From the NCBI RefSeq assembly GCF_019175385.1, contig NC_083348.1, positions 4,417,001 through 4,481,000 of the forward strand: a stretch of DNA of 64,000 nt, read 5' to 3'. Origin of the DNA: Lycium barbarum (lineage: Eukaryota; Streptophyta; Magnoliopsida; Solanales; Solanaceae). The notes under the pieces are model-generated. The model made no database searches and was not told the origin of the DNA. It worked only from the letters and a program-made list of their open reading frames with translations. Positions within the stretch are counted from its first letter, which is position 1, and every line of letters begins with the position of its first letter. A program made the translations under genes and the position numbers. Of the stretch, positions 47,331 through 58,166 are shown in pieces.

Positions 47331-48600
47331 TGATACGCTCAAATTACACCTATTAATGGTATAACGCGGACGTTGTCAAATATAGTAACCCAACAAGGTT
47401 GGGGTCGAATCCCACAGAGAACAATATGTAGGCGATTTAAGCAGATTAGGAATTATCACTAACAATAGCTATGTCCGAACGCATCAATGGTGGTTTTTGA
47501 TAAGGTTTTGATAAAATATGGAAATATAAATTCTAATCTAGAAAGCAAGTAAATTGATCAATGGCAACAAGAATGGAATAAAGGAAACTACTTCTCAAGT
47601 AACGATCCAATCTATTTCACGAATTATAAATAATAGCAAGTTTATGTTATTTAGCCTCGGATAATGACTCTAAATTAACTTCTTCCGAAGATTAACTAGA
47701 CTACCCAATTGAAGATCCCTCAAGCAATTAGGAGCATTAAGAACACCCGAATATGGCTACAAGTGGTATTGCCTATTCCTAGGTCAACTTCCATTAGATG
47801 AGGGTTAACGCCCCAAATTTATGTTAATTATTCTATCCCAACCCCGTTCTTCCTGTTCCGAGTTTCAAACAAAGTAAATGGGCGAGTTCAAAGGTTAGCT
47901 ATTCCATTGAAAACATTCATGAACAAGAATAATTAAAATAGCAAAAACTTACTTGATTAAGAACAATGCAAATGAATAAATAAGCACAACAAGAGTATCA
48001 ATCTTAATTGTCACCAAGAGATTTTCATCAACAAGGATTAAAAAGAAGAGAGAACATTTTTGTAGGAACCCTAGCCTCCAAGCTGCCAAAGATATCTAAT
48101 ATTTTGCACTAGTTTTCTATTTATATGAACTGGAATGGAAGACATCGTCAAAATCCGAGTTCTGGTCGAAAATGCCGAAAATTCTTCAACGCGATCGCGC
48201 CATGTGTCTGCGCGATCGCGTGGACGACGTCAGCTCCCCTGCTCCCTTCATCGCGATCGCGTATCGATACTGCGCGACCGCGTGAAATAAATAATGCGCG
48301 TAGGCGCGGTCGCGTTACATTCCAGCGCGAACGCGTGGAGTGAAATTCCCGCGTGGGCGCGATCGCGATCGCGTGGGTACTCTGCGCGATCGCGCAGAGT
48401 ATTTTTCCACGGTATTTTCCAGAACTTCCAGTTATTTCCAGTTTTGCAACTTTTTTGCTTGTTTTCCACACTTAGGCTCTAGGGACCTCGTATTACCTGA
48501 AACATGACAAAAACTACGTAAAATGACATAGACTTGCTTAAAAACAAGTAAAACTTATAGTTAAAAAACATCGATTGTGGTGTAAAATCACGCCACATCA
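47331..48600 (-). repeat. 3' LTR of W, with purine tract
   Basis: Minus strand TGATGTGGCGTGATTTTAC to GAGCGTATCA. The tract TTAAGTTGGGGGTGT (48601-48615) precedes it. The palindrome array is at 48190-48399. Confidence 0.92.
48190..48399. repeat. GCGATCGC palindrome array, W 3' LTR
   Basis: At least six GCGATCGC-centred palindromes and variants (GCGCGACCGCG, GCGCGGTCGCG). One 6-bp GCGATC unit more than the other LTR. Short ORFs reading AIAP- and RDRA-like repeats here are chance products. Confidence 0.92.
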
Positions 48601-48615
48601 ACACCCCCAACTTAA

Positions 48616-50016
48616 AGTATTTGCTTGTCCTCAAGCAAGCCATACAAAATCATGACTCAATCTAACACCTAGATTTTATAGAATAACAATGTCTACATTG
48701 GTTTTGACTTTGAACTACCGGCATGCATGTTTTTCTTCCAAGGACCACCCCAATTTCTGTTTTAAAGCAACATACACAACTCAAGAACACTACGACTAAC
48801 CATGAAGCTTCAATGAATGACATCATATTATCGAACATATTATGGTGCACACAAACGCTACTTTAGGCTGTCACTTTATTTTGTTCAATTTTCATCCTTA
48901 TGCCCTCACATAGATCAAAGAATGTCCCAACACACATATATACGACAAGAATGGGACGAAGACGAAAGAGAAGAGAAAAACACTCACACTCACAAAGACA
49001 ATTCATATTTACACATGCAAATACCATAGGCTTGCCCTTATTTTCTATGTTCTCATCCTAGGATCGTTCGGTTGTGATCTCATTAGGATTTGTTTTGGCT
49101 TGTAATGTAGGTTTAGGGACGGGTCAGATACTTTTTGGATATTAGTGACTCACCCTCCTTGAACACTACAACATCTTGTCACCTTAATTCGCCTCTTTTC
49201 TTTCCACCCCTTTATTTTCTTTCAGTTTTCGACCTCGATGTGGTTTTACTTCTAACCAACTTACAATTTTTTTTTTGCGTTACAATTTTATGATATTTTT
49301 TTTTATGTATATATATATACGCAGCTACCACATCGAATCTTCACTAGCAAACTCCACCACCCCCAACTTATGTTTTGAACATATACTCCACATTTAATTC
49401 ACCCCCAACTTAGGCATTTTGCCTCATCTAATTAATAGCATCAAGGAGGGAACGGGTGTGAAGATGGATTAATTTCACAAAGGGTAAGGTTTCATAATTG
49501 GCTAGCCAAGAAAAAGGTCAAAAAGGCTCAAAAGGGGAAACTAGGGGTATTTTCAGCTTTTGGAGAGGCTTATTTAGGCATAGTGACTTATTTACACAAA
49601 GAAAGCCTAAGATCATCTCACAACCAAACTAACTTTCGGATTTCATACAAGACCAACCGGGCAGGTTCTAGATTATACATGCATAAACAGAATCAAACTA
49701 ACAGCTCACACACACATTGGCATAAGGACAATTATTTTTACACTTGTGACCTCATAAGTAGTCATTTATCACACACAATACCCCAATAATAATAATGTCA
49801 TATAAAGAATCAATCATGTTAATCAATCTTGTTCTAAGTATGCGTTTTCCAAAATTTCGAGGGGTCCAAAATTTCGAGGGGTTCCTAAACACCTATTTAC
49901 CCTACAACGATACCAAATAGCCACCCCCAACTAAAAAAACTTGCAGTGTCCTCACTGCAGTACATCAACACAGAAAAACTTTTTTTTTTCATACCTCCTA
50001 GCACTGCGTGCTATGG
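48616..50016 (-). other. W non-coding region between ORF B and purine tract
   Basis: 1.4 kb, AT-rich with T-runs. It includes ACCCCCAACTTA-like words at 48600, 49365 and 49400 that echo the purine tract. No gene seen. Confidence 0.6.
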
Positions 50017-51306
50017 TCATCTCTGCTCACCCTCTGAACTGGAGCTGCTGGGCTCTGGTTGGACAAAATCGTCCTTATTTTCCTCCTCTTCATGTTGTGC
50101 GCCACATACACTCCTCAGAATGCTCATCATTTTGTTCAGGAATTTGGTTTGCTTCTTGGCATGCTCCCTCGCCTTTTTCTGCCTCCTCTCTATTTTTCCC
50201 TGCTTTTCTTTGATATGCTTCATGTCCTCCACCACACCTGCTAATGTCGGACCAATAGGAACAGAGGGAGCTGTAGATTTGCCTTCTCCATGTGGGCCCG
50301 CAGGGAGACTAGCCACTAGCTGCTGAATCCGATTGTCCACCCCATGGACCTGGGTGGAGATATATTGGAAAGGCCTAGCGACTTCTTGCAGTGGTGGCAA
50401 GATTGGTATAGCCATAGGAGGGGCAGATGCCAAATCAATAGAATCTGATGCAGTAGATGTGAACTGCTCAAATGATGATGTTGCTATATCAATCTTCCTT
50501 TTCTTCTGTACATTACCAGGCCCTCTCTTTTTCAACGGATAAATCGGTCCACCAGGCCCTTTTTCTTTGTCGCCTGGTCTTGTGGGCACTCCATCAGTGG
50601 AGCACAAGTAAGTGATCAATGATGGGAAGAATAAGCTTTTAGTCCGTTCAAGCACCACCTCCCGGATTTCCTGCATAATGAGCCTCCCCACGTCAACAGG
50701 CAATTCTTCCATCACAGCACAAATTACTTTAGCCCTCTCAAGCGGCACCTCTGAATCATGTTTTGAAGGCAGCACCCTGGATGTGACAATATCAAGCCAA
50801 GTTTTGGCTTCAGCAGTGAACTCTGTAGAGTCAATCCTTTTCTGCATTGTGTTTAGCCACTTTGGTTGTTCCCCACCGTGAAGGTGGGTCACAAACCATT
50901 GTTGCCGCAGGTTTTCGTACATCTGTGCCATCTCGCTGTTGTCACCATCCTGCAGATTGTAATAGGCATTTATTCTTGAGGCATTGCACAGGACATCCAC
51001 ACCTCTGACTTTGACAATTGCCCTATGTGTAATGTCTGCCTCTGCAGCATTTGCGTAGAATTCCCGCACCAGGGTATGATTTGCCCTGATTGGTTCATCT
51101 GCAAAGCGTATCCAGCCGCTTGTTACCAACCTTCCATAGAACTCGGGCATCTTTTCTTCCAAATTTTCTGTTACAAAGCCCCTCTCTTCAATGAAGCTCT
51201 TTCCCAGCAATCTATCATATAGCTTCGAACATTTTGCTGACTGGAAGGTGGTGGTGTCATAGTATTCAATCAAGGGTACTTGGGCAGCACTGGATGATGA
51301 AGCCAT
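50017..51306 (-). CDS. W ORF B, putative plant transposon protein domain
   Basis: 429 residues, uninterrupted. Residues about 40-250 resemble the domain annotated as putative plant transposon protein (PF20167, from memory): WIRFADEPIRANHTLVREFY, AIVKVRGVDVLCNASRINAY, TWLDIVTSRVLPSKHD, LIMQEIREVV. Residues 250-280 are basic (KKRGPGNVQKKRKIDI), a possible nuclear signal. The C-terminal third is coiled-coil-like with KEKQGKIERRQKKAREHAKK and an acidic Ser-rich end. It has no catalytic motif. In this setting it is probably a second gag-like structural protein (inference). Intactness in a recent insertion suggests it is needed for movement. Confidence 0.8.
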   Translation of the reverse strand: MASSSSAAQVPLIEYYDTTTFQSAKCSKLYDRLLGKSFIEERGFVTENLEEKMPEFYGRLVTSGWIRFADEPIRANHTLVREFYANAAEADITHRAIVKVRGVDVLCNASRINAYYNLQDGDNSEMAQMYENLRQQWFVTHLHGGEQPKWLNTMQKRIDSTEFTAEAKTWLDIVTSRVLPSKHDSEVPLERAKVICAVMEELPVDVGRLIMQEIREVVLERTKSLFFPSLITYLCSTDGVPTRPGDKEKGPGGPIYPLKKRGPGNVQKKRKIDIATSSFEQFTSTASDSIDLASAPPMAIPILPPLQEVARPFQYISTQVHGVDNRIQQLVASLPAGPHGEGKSTAPSVPIGPTLAGVVEDMKHIKEKQGKIERRQKKAREHAKKQTKFLNKMMSILRSVCGAQHEEEENKDDFVQPEPSSSSSEGEQR

Positions 51307-51457
51307 TTTTTTGAGTTTAAGTACCTACAAAACAAACACAGTGCATATGAACACCTACAATGATGTATACTGAGGAGTTGGGTTAAGGACATTGGGCACC
51401 CAAGTTTTGAACAGCTCTGTGCGAGCATTCTGTTTGTGAACTGGGATTTTTTCTTCA

Positions 51458-51650
51458 GCGCGATCGCGTGACAAGGAGTCGCAATCACGCCATTTTGCTG
51501 TATTCCTTCAGCGCGATCGCGCAGGGAAATGGCGCGATCGCGTAATTTTTATGATTTCCTTAACCGCGATCGCGGTTCAACAGTATGCGATCGCGCCAAT
51601 TTTGGTCCATTATTCAGCGCGTTCGCGACTATTATCGGCGCGATCGCGCT
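51458..51650. repeat. GCGATCGC palindrome array, W interior 1
   Basis: Six or more copies or variants (GCGCGATCGCGTG, ACCGCGATCGCGGT, GGCGCGATCGCGC). Confidence 0.9.
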
Positions 51651-52089
51651 GAATCGTTTCAGATTCTCCCAAGCATTTTCACAAACAGGTTATGGGCATC
51701 ATTTTTGGGGCTTCAATTCAATGATTCTAAGCACGTATTTTGGCCCATTTTGTTTTCTTATATCAGCACCCAACTCTCAACTCACATCACTCAACAACAA
51801 AGAACAATTTATATAACAACAAATTCAACAATTTCATCATACATTCATGCTTAAACAAGTAAATAAATAAAAAAAAAATTCTTTCCCAATTTCTAACATG
51901 GAATGATGATAAAAACAACCCTAGGAACAAGATAATGAAGGAATCACATACCTTGTGGTTGCAAGTTGAAGAATTTTTCCAAAAAAATTAAAATTGTGTT
52001 TGAGAGAGAATTAGGGAAATGGGAGGAATATGGGAGGAATGGGGGATTTTAACCCCCAGCTCGGTTTAGTAACTGACAAACGCGCCTCT

Positions 52090-52188
52090 GCGCGATCGCG
52101 TGGCGATGTGGCGCGATCGCGCAGAGTAAACTTACTCTTTTTTTTTTAAATTGAACGCGATCGCGTAGGTTTGTTGCGCGATCGCGTA
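52090..52188. repeat. GCGATCGC palindrome array, W interior 2
   Basis: Four copies, in the same word as the LTR arrays. Confidence 0.9.
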
Positions 52189-52441
52189 GAGATAAATCCG
52201 GCCCTGTTTTTCCAGATTCAGAAAATAAGCAGAAACCAGCAGCTACTGATTTGTGGCTGTTCTGAATACTCAACCTATTCAAAACAATTCCAAAAATTGT
52301 GAAATTTTGCAGATTAGTCACAAATCATAAACTAAACAATTCTAAAAAATCGAATTTCAAAAATGATTAAAAAATTTAAAAACGATGGGTTGCCTCCCAC
52401 CAAGCGCTTAAGTTAACGTCGCGGCACGACGGTTACCAACT

Positions 52442-53983
52442 TTACCGCTTTTCTCGCCATTTGGAGCTTATGAATTTGCGCCCCAACTTTGAATCAAGAT
52501 TATGATGACGCTCATGGGGCGGTGGCAGAAAAACAAAGAGGCCAACTCTCGGATGTCTCATTTTGCACTTTTTGGCCTTTGAGTGAGGAGTGCCATTTTG
52601 TCTTCTTGGCATAGCAAACTTTAAAATAAAAACGCTTTCTTTTTCATATCCAAAATTCTCTATTGGCTCGGTTAGTTCAACTTCCATATCATCAACCAAG
52701 CACAATGTTGAAAAATGGTTAGAATGTGGTCCAGCGCGCTCAAATTCCAAATTTGCATGAGTGTTGGCATCTTCACAAAAAAATGAACTAGAGTCTTCAA
52801 AAATCATTTCATGAACTTTTCTATGCAACTCTAGTATCATTTCTTCAATCTCGGCATCATTAGCTATTTTTGGATTTGTTGGTTGGTAATTTATCATTAG
52901 CTCTTGAAAATCAATAGTGACCACTTCTTCATTGGAAACCAACTTAAAACTACTATCCATGGCCTTTTGATATTGAGCGTCACATGCCTCAATCTTTGCA
53001 TTCAACTCGGTCTTCAATTCTCGGATAGCAATTTCAAGTAGCTCTACTTCTTGACTTTGCTCAACATGCATTTTTAGATATTCTTCCATCATCCGTGAAA
53101 AGCCTTCACGGTGATGCCCATAGACTTCAAGATGTTGAGCTTGATTCATTAGCCAATCTTGGCTCACAATACCCACTTTGTCAAGTTTTTCTTCATAGTG
53201 AGAATCGTCCAAAGCTTGTAAAAATCCTAACATGGTGAAATCCATGTTTTGGATAGTTTCATCATCTCCATTTTGAACTACTTCCCACCAATTGGCCACA
53301 ATCTTCCCATATTTTTCATTTCTCGCCATAATGCCATTCAACATTTCCTCAATTTCCTCTTTTCGAGAATTGGAGATTTTTTCTTTATGACTTAGCTCAT
53401 TTTCTTCAAGTTGAACCATTTCTTCAATTTCACAACTCTCGTCGTGGTCACAAGAATTTTCGGGTTCATCTTGTAAACTTGAAATCTCTTCTTCAACCAT
53501 TTCATTTTGAGGAGTCGACACTTCCATGACAATTGAGGAACTGGCATCCTCAAATGAATCATTCATTCTTTTTATGGCTTCTCCATTTTTTAAAATGGAT
53601 TGTTGGAGGAGCTTTCGCTCTTCCTCTATTTTAGCTTCTCGATCTAAGTATGTTTGGAGCATTGCCATGATGCCTTCATGTCCGGCACTTTGTCCTTCAT
53701 TTGTCATGTTGTTGTCCCTGTCAAACTCAAAATCACAACTAGCATTTTCGTTAGAACAACTTGGGGGAGGGGAAACAAAATAATTGGGACAATCACCCCA
53801 ATGTCCACCTTGACCACCACATATATTACAAACACTCTCATCACAGGAATGAGACGGTGCACACATCTCTCTCCCGGGAACATATTCACAATCTTGCCAA
53901 AAGTGGGGTCCTCCACAATATGGACATGGGTCATCAAACTATGGATTACAACCATCAAACCCATTTTCATTCCAAGATGCCAT
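52442..53983 (-). pseudogene. W ORF A, two zinc knuckles and coiled coil
   Basis: Start at MASWNENGFDGCNP (53983). A TAG at 53939-53941 breaks it after 14 codons, and the same frame then runs to 52442 (514 codons in all). Two knuckle-like motifs follow the stop: CPYCGGPHFWQDC and CNICGGQGGHWGDC, suiting RNA binding by a gag nucleocapsid. The rest is acidic and coiled-coil-like (EEERKLLQQSI, EEEISSLQDE, VELLEIAIRELKTEL). The last 60 residues are basic (RRQNGTPHSKAKKCKMRHPR). No catalytic motif, no match I can name. An internal ATG at 53866 leaves one knuckle, so the stop may not fully inactivate it. Confidence 0.75.
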
Positions 53984-54093
53984 TTTTTTTTTTAAAGAAA
54001 AATAAAAACACAGATAACAACTACACAAATATTCACAGGTTCGGATCAAAGCAAGTTAGCTTATTTCCTAGATTAGCCAAAATACACCAATTG

Positions 54094-54112
54094 TCCCCCG
54101 GCAACGGCGCCA
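54094..54112 (-). promoter_or_regulatory. Primer-binding site of W (tRNA-Asp type)
   Basis: Minus-strand TGGCGCCGTTGCCGGGG, five bases inside the 5' LTR, close to the complement of the plant tRNA-Asp 3' end as used by Athila-like elements (from memory). The other elements here use initiator Met. Confidence 0.85.
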
Positions 54113-54117
54113 AAATT

Positions 54118-55382
54118 TGATACGCTCAAATTACACCTATTAATGGTATAACACGGACGTTGTCAAATATAGTAACCCAACAAGGTTGGGGTCGAATCCC
54201 ACAGAGAACAATATGTAGGCGATTTAAGCAGATTAGGAATTATCACTAACAATAGCTATGTCCGAACGCATCAATGGTGGTTTTTTTATAAGGTTTTGAT
54301 AAAATATGGAAATATAAATTCTAATCTAGAAAGCAAGTAAATTGATCAATGGCAACAAGAATGGAATAAAGGAAACTACTTCTCAAGTAACGATCCAATC
54401 TATTTCACGAATTATAAATAATAGCAAGTTTATGTTATTTAGCCTCGGATAATGACTCTAAATTAACTTCTTCCGAAGATTAACTAGACTACCCAATTGA
54501 AGACCCCTCAAGCAATTAGGAGCATTAAGAACACCCGAATATGGCTACAAGTGGTATTGCCTATTCCTAGGTCAACTTCCATTAGATGAGGGTTAACGCC
54601 CCAAATTTATGTTAATTATTCTATCCCAACCCCGTTCTTCCTTTTCCGAGTTTCAAACAAAGTAAATGGGCGAGTTTAAAGGTTAGCTATTCCATTGAAA
54701 ACATTCATGAACAAGAATAATTAAAATAGCAAAAACTTACTTGATTAAGAACAATGCAAATGAATAAATAAGCACAACAAGAGTATCAATCTTAATTTTC
54801 ACCAAGAGATTTCCATCAACAAGGATTAAAAAGAAGAGAAAACATTTTTGTAGGAACCCTAGCCTCCAAGCTGCCAAAGATATCTAATATTTTGCCCTAG
54901 TTTTCTATTTATATGAACTGGAATGGAAGACATCGTCAAAATCCGAGTTCTGGTCGAAAATGCCGAAAATTCTTCAACGCGATCGCGCCATGTGTCTGCG
55001 CGATCGCGTGGACGACGTCAGCTCCCCTGCTCCCTTCATCGCGATCGCGTATCGATACTGCGCGACCGTGTGAAATAAATAATGCGCGTAGGCGCGGTCG
55101 TGTTACATTCCAGCGCGAACGCGTGGAGTGAAATTCCCGCGTGGGCGCGATCGCGTGGGTACTCTGCGCGATCGCGCAGAGTATTTTTCCACGGTATTTT
55201 CCAGAACTTCCAGTTATTTCCAGTTTTGCAACTTTTTTGCTTGTTTTCCACACTTAGGCTCTAGGGACCTCGTATTACCTGAAACATGACAAAAACTACG
55301 TAAAATGACATAGACTTGCTTAAAAACAAGTAAAACTTATAGTTAAAAAGCATCGATTGTGGTGTAAAATCACGCCACATCA
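54118..55382 (-). repeat. 5' LTR of W
   Basis: Almost identical to 47331-48600. Differences include a 6-bp palindrome unit and two CG-to-TG changes within the array (54978-55182). Confidence 0.92.
54978..55182. repeat. GCGATCGC palindrome array, W 5' LTR
   Basis: Homologous to 48190-48399, with CGACCGTG and GGTCGTG where the other copy has CGACCGCG and GGTCGCG. Confidence 0.92.
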
Positions 55383-55612
55383 GGCGGTCAAATCACCGCT
55401 GCAGCGGTCTCGCTATAACGGCCAAGTTCCCGCCATAGCGGACCACGCTAAGTCTGACCTCCACCATGGCGGGACTTATCCCGCTATAGCGACATCGCTA
55501 TAGCGGTCCAGCGCCCGCCACAGTAGACACATTGAACACGACTGACTGCTAAGGCGGGATGCTAGCCGCTACAGCGGTCCCGCCATAACGGTAATGCTTC
55601 CGCCGCAGCGGT
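55383..55612. repeat. CpG palindrome array of Y 5' LTR
   Basis: Homologous to 19778-20014. W is inserted in its first palindrome. Confidence 0.85.
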
Positions 55613-55942
55613 ACCCCTGAACCAGTAAGCTCGCAATTCTCCAGTTTTTCAACTCTACCACCCAACATTTCATCCGAGGACTCACAAACACAAACAAAAC
55701 ATGCACATAAACTTAAAAACACCATACGAACTCACCCGTGGCCTCGAAATTCCTAATAGAGTTCTAATTTCCTACGTCACCCCCCGATGGACTTAACACA
55801 ATAAAGCAACAATCACCACAAGTCAAGTTTTCAGTTCTTAGACTTATACAATCGAGTTTCTATTAGCTCGTTCTACCCTTGGAAAGGTTCTATTTGGTGG
55901 GGTGATCCTATATTTTCCATAATGACTGGGAGGGTCGTTACA

Positions 55943-57118
55943 CCAGTCCTACAAAACGCCGGTAACTGATCCAAAATCGGATCATACGGCCTCCATATAA
56001 AAAACTGTAAAAAAAAAAATGAATTAGTAAACAATAAAAGATAAAAATAGTAAAAAAAATAAGATAATAATGTAAAATCAAAAAAACTTACCATGTCTGC
56101 CGTCATACGATCTAGCTGATCCTTGAATGGAAGAAGTCTGTGGTGCGTATCCACATCTCGGATTACGCCTCCCATCATGTTCTCAGCTATGAAGTCAGGC
56201 TGAGGCTGTGAAGCTACGGGTTGGAAAGGCCTTATCCTAGACCATACCCATAACTGATAGGGTCATTAAAAAATTATTTTATTAGTCGCCGTTTCAAAAA
56301 GCTATATTTAGAATAGAATTACACACACTTAAATATATTACCTGGAGGAGCGCGTGAAATCCAGAGACATCCCTCTTATCGCCCATAGACGCTCGACATA
56401 ATGCTCAATATAGGTAAGCCTGAATAACAACACCTTAGCTATAACATGCCGACTCACCCAGATCCTCCACAACTAGCAAATACTTTAAACTCACATGGGA
56501 ACCCGATGTGTTCGGGAATAGGATGCCCCAGAATATGATTAGTATGTACATACGGGCACGACGATCGACATCCACCTGAGGTGTACCGTTTGTAATAGGA
56601 TGCTCGATGTCTAAGAGGCGCAAGTGAGTACAGAGGGCAACCATCGACATCCGAGTCTGTACCCATATCTCACCCTCTTGAGGCACGTAATCAGTTAGCC
56701 TAGTCAACTCCTCTCGATATGACGGCGGTGACTGATGCTTTTCAATGTATAACGGGCGTGTATCTACCTGTAGTCCATACATGACCTCCACATCCTGAAG
56801 CGTGTTAGTGGCCTCACCAGTGCGGAGATGAAATGTGTGGGTCTCCGATCATCATCGCTCAACTATGGCTGTCACAAGAGCTATCATGCTGTACTCGACC
56901 AACAGCGACACAATAATAGATAACGCCTCGATAAAGTATACCTAAGACGCAAGGATGTGGGGGCCTAGCCCTAAAAGATTCCACGCATGTTCCACCCTAC
57001 GGGGATGGAACAACATATTGGAATTTATCATCTCATCCCATAATAGCTGGGACCTATGATTATCCTGTAGATGAAGAACTGATGGATCGAAGGGCCCCGA
57101 ATGAAGGTTGGGATCCAT
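55943..57118 (-). pseudogene. Plant mobile domain (MAIN-like) gene fragment with introns
   Basis: Start MDPNLHSGPFDPSVLHLQ at 57118. Exon 1 (57118-56342) has THTFHLRTGEATNTLQDV, EVMYGLQVD, IIFWGILFPNTSGSHVSLKY and GDKRDVSGFHALLQ, matching the plant mobile domain shared by MAIN-like and PP7-long-form proteins. GT-AG introns at 56341-56254 and 56091-56005 flank exon 2 (LWVWSRIRPFQP, LLPFKDQLDRM). Exon 3 (WRPYDPILDQLPAFCRTG) stops at the Y LTR. Exon 1 has at least three stop codons, one replacing a conserved Trp after ACYS. Such genes occur both as cellular silencing factors and inside DNA transposons. Inactive. Confidence 0.85.
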
Positions 57119-57413
57119 GGAGGTGTCGTATCTGTATTAATAATTTTTAATTAATCAATAACATGTAATATTAATTATGTAATCCTTTATCAAAAAATTA
57201 TACTAACTAACTAATCTTTTAACGGAAGTCAGAAGATTATATTAAATATCTAAATTTGTGAATTAATAATTGTTAATTAATTATTATACTAACTAAAATT
57301 AACTAACTAATATTACATTAATGATATTTTTAATTCTAAACTAAGGATGTTCAATCCTAAACTAAGGATTAACTATTTCTAATTAATAATTGTTAATTAA
57401 TTTTTATACTAAC
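57119..57413. other. AT-rich spacer
   Basis: TTAATTAATAATT-like words only, nothing recognised. Confidence 0.6.
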
Positions 57414-57600
57414 TGTTGACACCCAATTTTGTCCCACCTTTCCTCCAAAATATCTATTTACGCTTCTAGTATTTTTGGAAACGTCAAAAATAATTATTTA
57501 CACTTTTTTTTACTATAATTATTAGTTTTCATTAATACCGACATTTCATTATTCTATTGCAGTCACGACTGTTATTATCTTTTATTTTATTACCGTTACT
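57414..57600 (+). mobile_element. LTR start fragment of TGTTGACAC type
   Basis: TGTTGACACCCAATTTTGTC followed by CCACCTTTCC, the same head as the minus-strand LTR ending at 680. The rest is cut off by the microsatellite and viral insert. Confidence 0.45.
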
Positions 57601-57623
57601 ACTACTACTACTACTACTACTAC

Positions 57624-57666
<43 letters not shown>
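57600..57666. repeat. (TAC)n(TAT)n microsatellite at viral junction
   Basis: About eight ACT/TAC units followed by about fourteen TAT units, ending six bases before the first viral ATG. Confidence 0.95.
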
Positions 57667-57669
<3 letters not shown>

Positions 57670-57671
57670 CT

Positions 57672-58166
57672 ATGAATCCTATGTGTAAAATTATGGATTT
57701 CAAAAATGAGACTGTTTTAATAGAAACTAATTTTGGTAAATCCAATATTATAACTAGAAGACCTATCAAGTGGGAAGAAATAGAATTCCCAAAAGAGTGG
57801 GTCATTGAGGGAGCAGCACCTCCTCAAAATATCTCTACTGAAATATCAGAAATTGAACAAGCCCCAGATGGGACAATTAGATTAAGGTTCCATGAACCAG
57901 AAACTTTAGAAGAAAATGAACATAATAGTGTTCGTTCTAATATACCTAGATCTTTATCTTCTAACAGATCTTATATATCTCCTGTTGATTATATTGTGCA
58001 GACTCCATCAAGAGCTTCTACTTCTCAAATGAGAGATATTGATTCTAATAGAATTAGTAATTTAAAAATTAACCAGGATAATATTGTAACTGGTACTCAA
58101 GACCCAGAATTGACTGAGTCAGAAATGGATTTTCCTATTTTTAATGGATCAGGAACAAAATCTTGA
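57672..58166 (+). pseudogene. Movement protein C-terminal remnant
   Basis: 164 codons. Starts at the first ATG after the microsatellite. The early motif RRPIKWEEIEFPKEWVIEG resembles the end of caulimovirid movement proteins (30K family; from memory). The remainder is Ser/Asn-rich and probably disordered. The 30K core itself is absent, so the 5' part of the gene was lost at the junction. It overlaps ORF2 by 23 bases in another frame, as is common in these viruses. Movement proteins open plasmodesmata for cell-to-cell spread, which this remnant cannot do. Confidence 0.65.

Larger units (their letters stand above)
51307..52441 (-). other. W spacer between ORF A and ORF B
   Basis: 1.1 kb without genes. 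It carries two clusters of GCGATCGC palindromes (51458-51650 and 52090-52188) like those of the LTRs, and an AT-rich centre. Confidence 0.7.
47331..55382 (-). mobile_element. Gag-only LTR retrotransposon W (TR-GAG/LARD-like)
   Basis: LTRs 47331-48600 and 54118-55382, almost identical. Minus-strand order: 5' LTR, tRNA-Asp-type PBS, ORF A with two zinc knuckles, spacer, ORF B, non-coding tail, purine tract, 3' LTR. There is no protease, RT, RNase H or integrase, so movement must depend on a partner element. Inserted in the 5' LTR of Y; GCGGT lies at both sides (47326-47330 and 55384-55388), with one extra G on the right. High LTR identity shows recent movement. Confidence 0.88.
36438..55942 (-). 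repeat. 5' LTR of Y, in three pieces
   Basis: 36438-37103, 47219-47330 and 55383-55942 together match 18836-20347. Z and W separate them. About 0.23 kb of the first piece is lost, and a 22-bp segment at the deletion (36771-36792) is inverted relative to 19232-19253. Confidence 0.88.

Noticed and set aside
48148..48471. ORFs reading AIAP/RDRA-like repeats on both strands
   Set aside because: Translation of the palindrome array; present in several frames at once and without codon constraint.
48190..55182. GCGATCGC words identical to the HIP1 palindrome of cyanobacteria, suggesting bacterial contamination
   Set aside because: They sit inside LTR pairs of a plant retrotransposon with PBS, purine tract and insertion site in another plant element; the match to HIP1 is coincidental.
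56091..56341. Mobile-domain gene as a functional locus
   Set aside because: Splice sites are good, but several stop codons lie in exon 1 and the 3' end is missing.
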